Shown here one piece after another: positions 1-6,112 of a stretch of 6,885 nt of DNA. A program made the translations under genes and the position numbers. The notes below the pieces were generated by a model. It searched no databases, had not been told where the DNA came from, and saw only the letters and a list, made by a program, of their open reading frames with translations. The stretch's first letter is position 1, and each line of letters begins with the position of its first letter. The stretch comes from Microcystis aeruginosa W13-11. Its GTDB lineage: Bacteria; Cyanobacteriota; Cyanobacteriia; Cyanobacteriales; Microcystaceae. Location: the NCBI GenBank assembly GCA_009995705.1, contig JAADBR010000175.1, positions 1 through 6,885 of the forward strand. The letters run 5' to 3'.

Positions 1-126
1 AATTTATCAAAGTAGTAGAACGTTCAGAGGTGCTGAGAGAAAATTGGAAAAATGGATAAGAATAGGCGGGATATTATATCAAAGTAGTGCCAGCATGATC
101 CAGAAGCATTTGCCAGGTATTTGTAA

Positions 127-134
127 TTACTTTG
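127..134. repeat. 8-bp target site duplication, left copy
   Basis: TTACTTTG, identical to 235-242. The two copies bracket the 100-bp MITE-like element exactly, and one copy is needed to encode the uninterrupted transposase (Tyr-Phe of GICNYF). Confidence 0.8.
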
Positions 135-234
135 GGTTCTTCGGTACTTGTTATGCAATCACAAATATTGGACTTGAAGCGTAAGGTTTTCAGGATAAGC
201 AAAGAGTCCTTAGCATACTACCTGCCGAAAAACC
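135..234. mobile_element. 100-bp MITE-like element inserted in the ISL3 transposase
   Basis: The left end reads GGTTCTTCGGTACTTGTTAT and the right end, reverse complemented, reads GGTTTTTCGGCAGGTAGTAT. Nine of the first ten bases match, and a second matching block (TATGC) lies further in, so these are imperfect terminal inverted repeats. The element is flanked by perfect 8-bp direct repeats, TTACTTTG at 127-134 and 235-242. Ends beginning GG and an 8-bp duplication are both ISL3-like, so this is probably a non-autonomous element moved by an ISL3 transposase, though of a different subgroup from its host because the end sequences differ. It has no coding capacity of its own that I can recognise. 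Confidence 0.78.
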
Positions 235-242
235 TTACTTTG
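235..242. repeat. 8-bp target site duplication, right copy
   Basis: TTACTTTG, identical to 127-134, directly after the right terminal inverted repeat of the 100-bp element. Confidence 0.8.
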
Positions 243-401
243 AAAATCATACAACCAACGGATTAATTGAGGGAATGAATACCAAAATAAAGCTTATTAA
301 AAGAATGAGTTATGGATTTACCAATTTTGAACATCTTCGACTTAAGCAGTTTGCTTGCTTTAATTCATAACAAAAATTAACACACGAAAACCAGAAGAGC
401 C

Positions 402-881
402 CCATTCTTGATCCTATGGTAAGAACCACAATTAGGACGGGGGAATAGAGGTGAACTAGGGGGGTATTTTGTTCGGTGCTAGACTGATATTTGAGTAAGC
501 CAGACAGGAGCCAGAAAAAGATATTTATCAGAAAAGTCATGATCAAGCTAGAGGTTTAAAAAGACTGATCGGATTCCAATTATTTTTATTAATAAATATT
601 TTACACAATTCATACCAGGTAAGCAAGAGGGCTACGGCACTACTACCGAATCATTACCCGAAAGTCATATATGCGTATTCTGCCCCCCCGATCTGGCGTT
701 ACTTACAGATAACCTTGTGCTAAGGTCATCATTGGAGACTTAAGCCACCTAACAAGATCATAAGGGCTAATTAATGAGATAAATAAAAAGACTGATCACT
801 GATAGGACTTAATCAGGCAAGGGGTTTAATCTATCCGATAATCAAGTCAACAGCCAAAAAAGCCATCAGCTTTTATTTATC
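402..881. other. Gene-free spacer between ISL3 remnant and hpnH
   Basis: I find no convincing gene on either strand in these 480 bases. The longest forward open stretch (about 553 to 741) has no ATG, GTG or TTG near its beginning, no ribosome binding site, and no family I recognise. What can be seen: a perfect 13-bp direct repeat AAAAAGACTGATC at 558-570 and 785-797, a run of seven C at 683-689, a hairpin at 708-730, and an ACTGATCACTGAT dyad near 791-803 that resembles the palindromic repeats near 3602-3663. The block is probably accumulated repeat and mobile-element debris. Confidence 0.6.
708..730. repeat. Small hairpin
   Basis: GATAACCTT (708-716) and AAGGTCATC (722-730) pair with 8 of 9 positions matched around a 5-base loop. 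No T-run follows on either strand, so it is not a standard terminator. Its role is unknown. Confidence 0.4.
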
Positions 882-891
882 TTGCCATTTT

Positions 892-907
892 CTAGGCCCC
901 TAGGCCC
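892..907. repeat. Tandem 8-bp duplication upstream of hpnH
   Basis: CTAGGCCC occurs twice in direct succession (892-899 and 900-907), 20 bp upstream of the candidate -10 box. It could be replication slippage or part of a regulatory site; the sequence alone does not decide. Confidence 0.5.
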
Positions 908-926
908 TGATGCCCTGCTAACAGTC

Positions 927-932
927 TATAAT
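927..932 (+). promoter_or_regulatory. Candidate -10 box of hpnH promoter
   Basis: A perfect TATAAT lies 27 bp upstream of the ATG at 960, giving a predicted leader of about 20 bases. No good -35 hexamer stands 16-18 bp upstream. If real, it would put transcription start downstream of the TTG at 882 and so support the ATG at 960 as the true start of hpnH. Confidence 0.4.
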
Positions 933-959
933 GACTTAAAATCCTATTGGTGTGAGCAA

Positions 960-1976
960 ATGGCTGTCCAACTACAACAAGCTTTAGTGGTTGCTTCCTA
1001 TATCTTGAAACAGCGTCTAGCAGGAAAAAAGCGTTTTCCCTTAGTTTTAATGCTAGAACCCCTATTTCGCTGTAATTTAGCCTGTACTGGCTGCGGTAAG
1101 ATTCAACATCCCCCGGAAATCCTCCGTAATCATCTCACCCCAGCAGAATGTTTCGCAGCGGTGGAAGAATGCGGGGTTCCCGTGGTTTCTATCCCCGGGG
1201 GCGAGCCGCTTTTACACCCACAAATCGATGAAATTGTCAAGGGGTTAGTGGACAGAAAAAAATTCGTCTATCTCTGTACCAATGCTCTGTTATTGGAGAA
1301 AAGCCTGGATAAATTTACTCCTTCACCCTATCTTACCTTTAGTGTCCATCTGGACGGTTTAAAAGCACATCACGATCGCTGTGTGGATCGAGAGGGAGTA
1401 TTCGATAAGGCAGTACAAGGGATTAAAGTGGCGAAAGCGAGAGGTTTTCGGGTTACTACTAATACCACGGTTTTTGAAGGCACAGAACCGCGAGAAATTC
1501 AGGAATTTTTCGATTTTCTCGCTACTTTGGGCATCGATGGTATGATGATTTCCCCTGGTTATAGTTATGAGTGGGCCCCGGATCAAGACAGTTTCTTAAA
1601 ACGGGAGCAAACCAGAGCTTTATTCCGAGAAATTCTCTCACCCTGGAAATCAGGCCAGAAAAAGTGGAATTTTAACCATAATCCTCTCTTTCTCGATTTT
1701 CTCATCGGTGAACAGGACTACGAATGCACTCCTTGGGGTAGTCCTAGCTATAGTCTTTTAGGATGGCAAAAACCCTGTTATCTGCTCAACGAAGGACATT
1801 ACAAAAGCTTTCGGGAACTTTTAGAAGAAACCAATTGGGATAACTACGGTCGGGCCAGTGGCAATCCTCAATGTGCCGATTGTATGGTACATTGCGGCTA
1901 TGAACCGACCGCGGCCATGGCAGCTTTTAAACTGGCTAATATGGGACGAGCGATGCAGAGTTTAATCGGAGTCTAA
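960..1976 (+). CDS. hpnH: HpnH, radical SAM adenosyl-hopene transferase
   Basis: HpnH joins the 5'-deoxyadenosyl group of S-adenosylmethionine to hopene (diploptene), giving adenosylhopane, the first step toward extended C35 bacteriohopanepolyols. The 338-residue protein starts [19 protein letters not shown], as is usual for the family. The radical SAM cluster motif CNLACTGC supplies Cys38, Cys42 and Cys45, and GGEP at residues 80-83 is the SAM-binding motif. The C-terminal part (DUF3463-type) carries Cys256, Cys273 and a CADCMVHC group (Cys305, 308, 312). The reading frame is open back to a TTG at 882, but the 26 extra residues do not look like the family, and a TATAAT sits inside that stretch, so I chose the ATG at 960. 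The ribosome site is weak (GTGAG). It stands alone on this strand; no other hopanoid gene is visible nearby. Its stop is one base from the stop of the convergent regulator. Confidence 0.93.
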   Translation: MAVQLQQALVVASYILKQRLAGKKRFPLVLMLEPLFRCNLACTGCGKIQHPPEILRNHLTPAECFAAVEECGVPVVSIPGGEPLLHPQIDEIVKGLVDRKKFVYLCTNALLLEKSLDKFTPSPYLTFSVHLDGLKAHHDRCVDREGVFDKAVQGIKVAKARGFRVTTNTTVFEGTEPREIQEFFDFLATLGIDGMMISPGYSYEWAPDQDSFLKREQTRALFREILSPWKSGQKKWNFNHNPLFLDFLIGEQDYECTPWGSPSYSLLGWQKPCYLLNEGHYKSFRELLEETNWDNYGRASGNPQCADCMVHCGYEPTAAMAAFKLANMGRAMQSLIGV

Positions 1977-1977
1977 T

Positions 1978-3351
1978 CTAAACTGATTCTAACCAGACGG
2001 CGGGGACTTGACTAGGGCGATCGGGTAATTGCATCCATCCCATTTCGCACAGACGAATTACCGAACTTAATTTTTCTACCAAAGCGGGATCGAAACGAAT
2101 CCCGCTATAATTTTGACAACGTTCTAGGGACTCTCCTAAATCTAGAGCTAGTCGGTCGCCTCGCGGTTGAGTTAATTCCTGAAAATAGGCTGATAATCCT
2201 AAAATTCGCGACTCTAGGCTGATTTCTTCCCCTTTTAAGCCGTTGGGAACGCCGCTACCATCCCAGTATTCAAACTCATGGTAAATAATCTGTTGAATTG
2301 GAGCTAATTCGGGCATAGTGGCGAGTAATTGCGCTCCTAAAACCGATCTATCCCGCCAAAATAACGCATTTGCTCCCTCTAACTGACTGGCACGCTGTCT
2401 AAAAACTTCGATCGGAGCCTCCGCTAGACCGATGCGGTATAATAAACCTGCTAATCGTAAGCGTCGTAATCTCAGGGTGGGTAAATCGAGCAATTGTCCC
2501 AACATTTCCGCTAAAGCGGCCACCTGTAGGGAAGCGAGGGGATTATCAATATCTCTTTCATCGACTTTTTGAGCCATTCTTAGAAAAGCTTGCAGTTTAT
2601 TCGCGGCTAAATTTTTATTTAAACGGGATGCTTGTCCTTCTAAGTCGCTTAATTCTCGCGCTTGTCTGCTGACGGTGACTAACTGCTGTTGACTGGTTTG
2701 CAGATAGGTGACAATGCGAGAGACTATTCCCGTTAAATCCGTGGGAATGGGATTAATATTTTGACTAATTTCCTGCTGTTGTCTGCTTAAATCGGCCGCT
2801 AGACTAGGATTATAGGGATGCAGACGCTCAATTAAGATCCTAGCGGCTTTTTCGACTAAATCGCGATCGAATGTCCATAAACCGTAGAATTTTCGCTCCG
2901 TGTCTATTTGGGGTTGACTATCGGACCGGTATTCTTCTGGGGATAACTCATGACAGAGTACCATGGAGGCGTAATCGGGGGAAAGAATGATTAAATTCCA
3001 CTCATTCACCAAACTATCGCTATTATCTAAGTTTACTAGCGAAACATTCTCTAAACTGCCGGTTTTATGCTCAGAAAAACCACTATCGGCCACAGCAGCG
3101 ATCGCAATATGACGAGAAGAGCGAGCAATATCTAAATAGCGCTCAGCTTCCTGTAAATACCATTTACCCTGTTGAAAGGTGACTAAGACCAGTGGTTTAT
3201 TTGTACTGTCTGGGCTGCCAGTTTGCAAGATATGATCTTCAAGAGCATGACAGAGGGCCACCAGGGTATTCTTAAAATAGACCCCGTAACTGCTGGGTAA
3301 TCTTCCCGATGAAGCTATTTTTAACTGTTGTAAGCTGGATCCTACGGTCAT
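1978..3351 (-). CDS. DICT sensory domain protein with degenerate HD-GYP-like C-terminus
   Basis: A cytoplasmic protein of 457 residues from the ATG at 3351; a TTG three codons upstream (3360) would give 460. Numbering below uses the 460-residue form. Residues about 15-140 resemble the DICT domain, a sensory module of cyanobacterial signalling proteins. Residues 185-262 are rich in Gln, Ser and Leu and probably helical linker. Residues 270-440 match an HD-GYP fold: LRLAGLLYRIGLAEAP stands where active proteins have LLHDIGKxxxP, RSVLG replaces the usual HPxxG, and YHEFEYWDGSGVPNGL (360-375) corresponds to HHExxDGxGYPxGL. The His-Asp pair of the HD motif has become Tyr-Arg and GYP is GVP, so most metal ligands are gone and c-di-GMP hydrolysis is unlikely. 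I infer a binding or scaffolding role. There are no membrane segments. A perfect HIP1 octamer lies inside the gene. Confidence 0.8.
   Translation of the reverse strand: MTVGSSLQQLKIASSGRLPSSYGVYFKNTLVALCHALEDHILQTGSPDSTNKPLVLVTFQQGKWYLQEAERYLDIARSSRHIAIAAVADSGFSEHKTGSLENVSLVNLDNSDSLVNEWNLIILSPDYASMVLCHELSPEEYRSDSQPQIDTERKFYGLWTFDRDLVEKAARILIERLHPYNPSLAADLSRQQQEISQNINPIPTDLTGIVSRIVTYLQTSQQQLVTVSRQARELSDLEGQASRLNKNLAANKLQAFLRMAQKVDERDIDNPLASLQVAALAEMLGQLLDLPTLRLRRLRLAGLLYRIGLAEAPIEVFRQRASQLEGANALFWRDRSVLGAQLLATMPELAPIQQIIYHEFEYWDGSGVPNGLKGEEISLESRILGLSAYFQELTQPRGDRLALDLGESLERCQNYSGIRFDPALVEKLSSVIRLCEMGWMQLPDRPSQVPAVWLESV
3098..3105. repeat. HIP1 octamer
   Basis: Perfect GCGATCGC, the highly iterated palindrome of many cyanobacterial genomes, inside the DICT-domain gene. 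It is useful as a taxonomic sign. Confidence 0.9.
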
Positions 3352-3453
3352 AAGTGGCAAGACTAGGGGGAGTGGGGATCAGGGAGAAAAAACTGATGAC
3401 TGACTTCTCATAGCTTTTTACTTAATTTTATCTCAAATGTCGGGGTGAAGACC

Positions 3454-3474
3454 GTTCGGCGGTTCGGCGGTTCG
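3454..3474. repeat. Tandem repeat of GTTCGGCG, 2.6 copies
   Basis: Two perfect copies (3454-3461, 3462-3469) plus GTTCG (3470-3474). It is more GC-rich than its surroundings and is followed by ACTCAGCTCACCGTC. It looks like the edge of a dispersed cyanobacterial repeat, but only one copy is in this window. Confidence 0.75.
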
Positions 3475-3506
3475 ACTCAGCTCACCGTCAATGTAAAGGC
3501 TCAATG

Positions 3507-3588
3507 TATAGTCATTTCAATTAAGATTGAGAATATCAATCCCAGAGTTCAGCTCTAGACTGTATCAGACTTATCTGAAATGACTATA
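3507..3588. mobile_element. 82-bp hairpin MITE-like element, perhaps IS630/Tc1-like
   Basis: TATAGTCATTTCA (3507-3519) is the exact reverse complement of TGAAATGACTATA (3576-3588), and matches continue imperfectly inward (TAAG, then TGA). Both outer ends read TATA/TATA, as expected if a TA target was duplicated, the habit of IS630/Tc1-mariner elements; the exact ends are therefore ambiguous by two bases. Inside is a second perfect hairpin, GATTGA-GAATA-TCAATC at 3525-3541. There is no coding capacity. The whole element can fold into a long stem and could also act as a transcription barrier between the DICT gene and thrB. Confidence 0.65.
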
Positions 3589-3601
3589 TCAGTGGGATTG
3601 T

Positions 3602-3663
3602 TCAGTGATCAGTATATAGCTGGCAGTAACAGTGCTATCTTTTCACTGATTACTGTTCACTGA
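3602..3663. repeat. Nested palindromic repeat downstream of thrB
   Basis: TCAGTGATCAGTA (3602-3614) pairs with TACTGTTCACTGA (3651-3663) with one mismatch in 13. Inside it, CAGTAACAGTG can pair with CACTGATTACTG with a small bulge, and ATAGC with GCTAT. TTCACTGAT also occurs twice directly (3642-3650, 3656-3664). It lies 26 bp beyond the thrB stop on the transcribed side, so it may stabilise or end the mRNA, but there is no T-run typical of an intrinsic terminator. Confidence 0.55.
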
Positions 3664-3689
3664 TAAAATCTCCCCGCTGCCAGGGAATC

Positions 3690-4607
3690 TTAACAATTTA
3701 CTTGGGCTCCTAGGGTATCTAAAGCCAAAATTTTGGCACTGGAGTTAATTCCCAATTCCTCCCAAGCATTGGTCATCTCTGTGGCTGTTTTTTGGGCATT
3801 GTCGGGGTTAGTTAAAGCTAAGAGGGTGGGACCTGCGCCACTAATTACCATCCCGTAAGCACCCCCATTAATGGCGGCTTTTTTCACCTTTTCGTAACCC
3901 GGGATCAAAGATTGGCGATAGGGTTGATGCAGTTTATCCTCTAGGGCAATTCTCAGCCAATCGCCGTTACCCGTCTCCAATCCCCGCAATAATAAACCCA
4001 AGCGGGAAATATTGAAAATTGCCTCCTGACGGCTAATTTTTTCGGGCAAAACCGCCCTAGCTTTTGCCGTAGCCAGTTCAAAATCGGGAATCGCTAGGAC
4101 GGGAATGAGATTTTTTTGCCAAAATACTTGACAAATAGCCCAATTTGTGCTATCAACTGCCGATAGCTGACAGTTGCCCCGCAAAGCTGGCACCACATTA
4201 TCTGGATGTCCCTCCAATGCGATCGCTAATGCTTCGATTTCCCCCATAGATAAAGGACTGCCAGCGCATTGATTGGCAGCCACTAACCCACCGATAATAG
4301 CAGTAGCAGAACTACCTAAACCTCTAGCCAGGGGAACCCCTAAACCGATCTCGATGGCGATGGGGGGCGGATTCTGTCCTATTTTTTGATAAACTTGCAA
4401 AAAAGAAGTGTAGATTAAATTATCAGCCCCTTGGCTAACTTTAGCTGATTCAGTCCCCTTGACAATAATGCTGACGGGGTTAGCTGTGGTTTCTGGCAGC
4501 AGGGTAAAAGTAAACTGATTATATAGAGTTAAGGCCGCTCCGAGACAATCGAAGCCGGGCCCAATATTAGCAGTGGTAGCGGGAACTGTTACCGTAAAAG
4601 TTGTCAT
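3690..4607 (-). CDS. thrB: Homoserine kinase
   Basis: ThrB phosphorylates L-homoserine with ATP to O-phosphohomoserine, the substrate of threonine synthase. The protein is a cytosolic GHMP-superfamily kinase of 305 residues, normal length for the family. All three GHMP motifs are visible: the N-terminal PATTANIGPGFDCLGAAL (9-26), the ATP phosphate-binding loop PLARGLGSSATA (92-103), and the C-terminal glycine-rich GGAYGMVISGAGPT (248-261). EGHPDNVVPAL at 132-142 is also a family hallmark. The ATG at 4605-4607 starts directly at the conserved N-terminus. It lies 2 bp after the stop of the superoxide dismutase gene with no strong ribosome site of its own, so translation is probably coupled to that gene. 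A perfect HIP1 octamer lies inside. No other threonine gene is in the window. Confidence 0.95.
   Translation of the reverse strand: MTTFTVTVPATTANIGPGFDCLGAALTLYNQFTFTLLPETTANPVSIIVKGTESAKVSQGADNLIYTSFLQVYQKIGQNPPPIAIEIGLGVPLARGLGSSATAIIGGLVAANQCAGSPLSMGEIEALAIALEGHPDNVVPALRGNCQLSAVDSTNWAICQVFWQKNLIPVLAIPDFELATAKARAVLPEKISRQEAIFNISRLGLLLRGLETGNGDWLRIALEDKLHQPYRQSLIPGYEKVKKAAINGGAYGMVISGAGPTLLALTNPDNAQKTATEMTNAWEELGINSSAKILALDTLGAQVNC
4219..4226. repeat. HIP1 octamer
   Basis: Perfect GCGATCGC within thrB; second perfect copy in the window. Confidence 0.9.
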
Positions 4608-4609
4608 CG

Positions 4610-5320
4610 TTAAGCTTTTGCCTGAAGATAGCGGCGATTTACCTCCTCCCAGTTAACCACATTCCACCACTGTTTTAAATACTCAGCCCGTTGATTACGA
4701 TATTTTAGGTAATAGGCGTGTTCCCAAACATCATTGCCCATAATTGGCTGTAACCCCATCATTAGGGGGCTATCTTGGTTAGCAGTGCTGATAATTTCCA
4801 GTTCTCCTGACTTATTTAAAACCAACCATGTCCAACCACTACCAAAAAGTTTAGTACCTGCTTGGTTGAAAGCGTTTTTAAATTCCTCGAAACTGCCAAA
4901 ATTAGCGATTATTGCCGTCCCTATTTCTCCTTTTGGTTCGCCACCGCCATCGGGGGACATAATCTGCCAGAACATTGTATGATTAAGATCACCGCCGCCA
5001 TTATTGCGGACAGTGGTGCGAATATCGGCGGGTAAAGAGTCAAGATTTTTAACTAATTCTACTACTGTTTTTTTCTGCAATTCTGGATATTTGGCCACTG
5101 CCGTGTTGAGATTATTAACGTAGGCTGCATGGTGTTTATCGTGATGAAATTGCATCGTTTCCTTATCAATATAAGGTTCTAGGGCATCATAGCTATAGGG
5201 TAGGGCAATGAGACGATAGGGACCAGTAGCGGCAAAAGCGGCACGGTTAAAACCGGCAAGAGTGGCTGTGCCAAGGGTAGCACCTAAGAAATAAAGAAAT
5301 TGACGGCGATCGAGAGACAT
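4610..5320 (-). CDS. sodA: Manganese superoxide dismutase with Tat signal peptide
   Basis: This enzyme converts superoxide to oxygen and hydrogen peroxide. From the ATG at 5320 it has 236 residues. Residues 1-30 form a twin-arginine signal: Arg5-Arg6 in [10 protein letters not shown], a hydrophobic stretch, and a cleavage-like AFA at 28-30. The mature enzyme therefore probably acts in the periplasm or thylakoid lumen, or stays anchored in a membrane. Predicted metal ligands are His59 (in [10 protein letters not shown]), His114 (LNHTMFW), Asp197 and His201 (DVWEHAYYL). Gly in NNGGGDLNH together with Gln182 in NQDSP indicates Mn rather than Fe, where the key Gln sits elsewhere. Residue 111 is Asp where E. 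coli SodA has His. The frame is open to a TTG at 5380, but those 20 extra residues would bury the signal, so I chose the ATG. It is followed 2 bp later by thrB. Confidence 0.93.
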   Translation of the reverse strand: MSLDRRQFLYFLGATLGTATLAGFNRAAFAATGPYRLIALPYSYDALEPYIDKETMQFHHDKHHAAYVNNLNTAVAKYPELQKKTVVELVKNLDSLPADIRTTVRNNGGGDLNHTMFWQIMSPDGGGEPKGEIGTAIIANFGSFEEFKNAFNQAGTKLFGSGWTWLVLNKSGELEIISTANQDSPLMMGLQPIMGNDVWEHAYYLKYRNQRAEYLKQWWNVVNWEEVNRRYLQAKA

Positions 5321-5348
5321 ATTCTCAGAGCAGATGTTCCAATGATCA

Positions 5349-5354
5349 ATTATC
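5349..5354 (-). promoter_or_regulatory. Candidate -10 box of the SOD-thrB unit
   Basis: On the minus strand GATAAT lies 28 bp before the ATG at 5320, one base from the TATAAT consensus. No convincing -35 hexamer was found at the right distance. If active, it would let sodA and thrB be transcribed apart from the glycosyltransferase upstream. Confidence 0.25.
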
Positions 5355-5437
5355 CTATCGATCGGTACTTCGGGAGACAAAAATTTTTATCGAGAGACTC
5401 CCAGAAGTAATCAGAATCTAGCGGCAGTTCTCCCTAA

Positions 5438-6112
5438 TTACCATAAACGATAAAATTTTTTCAACAAGCGCGGTGGAATTTTTAGATAATAACCAATAAT
5501 AACTAATTGATTAACTAAGGTGGTTTTGCCAACTCCTAATTTTTGCCAACGTCTTGCCGAGGTAATCACCGGAGCAGAAACTATGGCTATCTTACCCCTT
5601 TTTTTCAATCTTTGTATTAATTCAAAATCTTCCATAATTGGCAACTCAGGAAACCCGCCTAAATCAGTCAAGATTGAGGCTTTTAAAAATATTCCTTGAT
5701 CTCCGTAGGGAAGGGAAAGCCAGCGAGAACGCCAATTAACTAATTTTTCCACTAAACGCAGGGTTTTTTCCTCTCCATCAATTTTTAATTCAAAAGCCCC
5801 CGCTACTATCCCAGATTGGGATAAAGTATTGATAATTTGTTCTTGATAGTTTTGGGGGAGTAAAGTATCTCCATGCAGAAATAATAAAATATCTCCTTTC
5901 GCTATTTTGGTTCCTAAATTCATCTGGAAGGCACGACCTTTAATAGAAGAAATAATTACTTTTGCTCCCAATTGTTCGGCTATTTCTGTAGTTTTATCGG
6001 TACTTCCCCCATCGACAACAATAATTTCTACTCCTGGGCCTATCTGTTTTAACGTTGCTGCAATTCTTAACCCCTCATTAAGAGTCGGAATGATAATACT
6101 AAGATAATTCAT
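5438..6112 (-). CDS. Family 2 glycosyltransferase, TIGR04283-like
   Basis: A single-domain GT-A glycosyltransferase of 224 residues. The N-terminus LSIIIPTLNEG (4-14) and VVDGGSTDKT (32-41) bind the nucleotide sugar; LLFLHGDTLLP (76-86) holds the metal-binding Asp82 in the place of the usual HADT; GRAFQMNLG (59-67) is typical of this subfamily. YGDQGIF (136-142), IMEDFEL (159-165) with the likely catalytic Glu-Asp, and TSARRW (184-189) follow. These match the TIGR04283 group, often annotated as rSAM/selenodomain-associated transferase 2 or arsenosugar glycosyltransferase; its true substrate here is unknown. No TIGR04282 partner is in the window. No long membrane segment is evident, though the C-terminus LVIIGYYLKIPPRLLKKF is hydrophobic and basic and could touch the membrane. 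There is no clear ribosome site before the ATG, which overlaps the small upstream ORF by 14 bases. Confidence 0.85.
   Translation of the reverse strand: MNYLSIIIPTLNEGLRIAATLKQIGPGVEIIVVDGGSTDKTTEIAEQLGAKVIISSIKGRAFQMNLGTKIAKGDILLFLHGDTLLPQNYQEQIINTLSQSGIVAGAFELKIDGEEKTLRLVEKLVNWRSRWLSLPYGDQGIFLKASILTDLGGFPELPIMEDFELIQRLKKRGKIAIVSAPVITSARRWQKLGVGKTTLVNQLVIIGYYLKIPPRLLKKFYRLW

Larger units (their letters stand above)
2..370 (+). pseudogene. ISL3-family transposase, C-terminal fragment, disrupted
   Basis: Frame 2 reads from the window edge to TAA at 368-370. Before the inserted element it contains RKLEKWIRIGGILYQSS and ends in GICNYF at about 133; after it, it resumes with ENHTTNGLIEGMNTKIKLIK and ends FEHLRLKQFACFNS. 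The string NGLIEGMN, followed by a basic KIKLIKR stretch and YGF-NF, is the ISL3 DDE transposase C-terminal signature; the Glu encoded at 269-271 would be the third catalytic acid. An inserted element (135-234) brings an in-frame TAA at 182-184. Deleting the insert plus one repeat copy (108 bp, 36 codons) joins GICNYF directly to ENHTTNG. The fragment cannot make an active enzyme. The N-terminal portion is off the window. Confidence 0.82.
1..401 (+). mobile_element. ISL3-family insertion sequence remnant, right end only
   Basis: This is the 3' part of an ISL3-type insertion sequence; its left part lies outside the window. Three things support it. Frame 2 encodes an ISL3-like transposase C-terminus with stop at 368-370. 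About 30 bases after the stop comes an apparent terminal repeat, which on the minus strand begins GGCTCTTCTGGTTTTCG and ends the element at about 401. ISL3 elements are known to have ends beginning GG and to make 8-bp target duplications, so 402-409 (CCATTCTT) would be the right-hand duplication copy; this cannot be checked without the left end. A 100-bp element is inserted inside it. The outer boundary rests on pattern only. Confidence 0.75.
3361..3689. other. Repeat-rich spacer between the DICT gene and thrB
   Basis: These 329 bases hold no gene that I can support. They contain the leader of the minus-strand DICT gene, a tandem 8-mer (3454-3474), a hairpin MITE-like element (3507-3588) and a nested palindrome (3602-3663), each listed separately. 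For the DICT gene only a poor promoter candidate can be read on the minus strand: TTGAGA at 3431-3436 and TATGAG at 3407-3412, 18 bp apart. I do not consider that established. Confidence 0.6.

Noticed and set aside
310..546. Minus-strand open frame of 78 codons
   Set aside because: It lies across the ISL3 transposase end and its terminal repeat, matches no family I know, and is antisense to the better supported transposase remnant.
553..741. Forward open stretch of about 63 codons
   Set aside because: It has no standard start codon near its beginning, no ribosome binding site and no recognisable motif, and it crosses the C-run and hairpin; more likely a chance frame.
882..959. N-terminal extension of HpnH from a TTG at 882
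   Set aside because: The 26 extra residues do not resemble the family N-terminus, and a TATAAT box at 927-932 lies inside them; the ATG at 960 gives the usual start MAVQLQQA.
4734..4982. Plus-strand open frame opposite the SOD gene
   Set aside because: It is antisense to a strongly supported enzyme with all metal ligands in place and has no ribosome site or family signature.
5372..5402. GGGAG/CTCCC stem between the glycosyltransferase and the SOD as a terminator
   Set aside because: Only five pairs close a 21-base loop and no T-run follows the stem on the minus strand.
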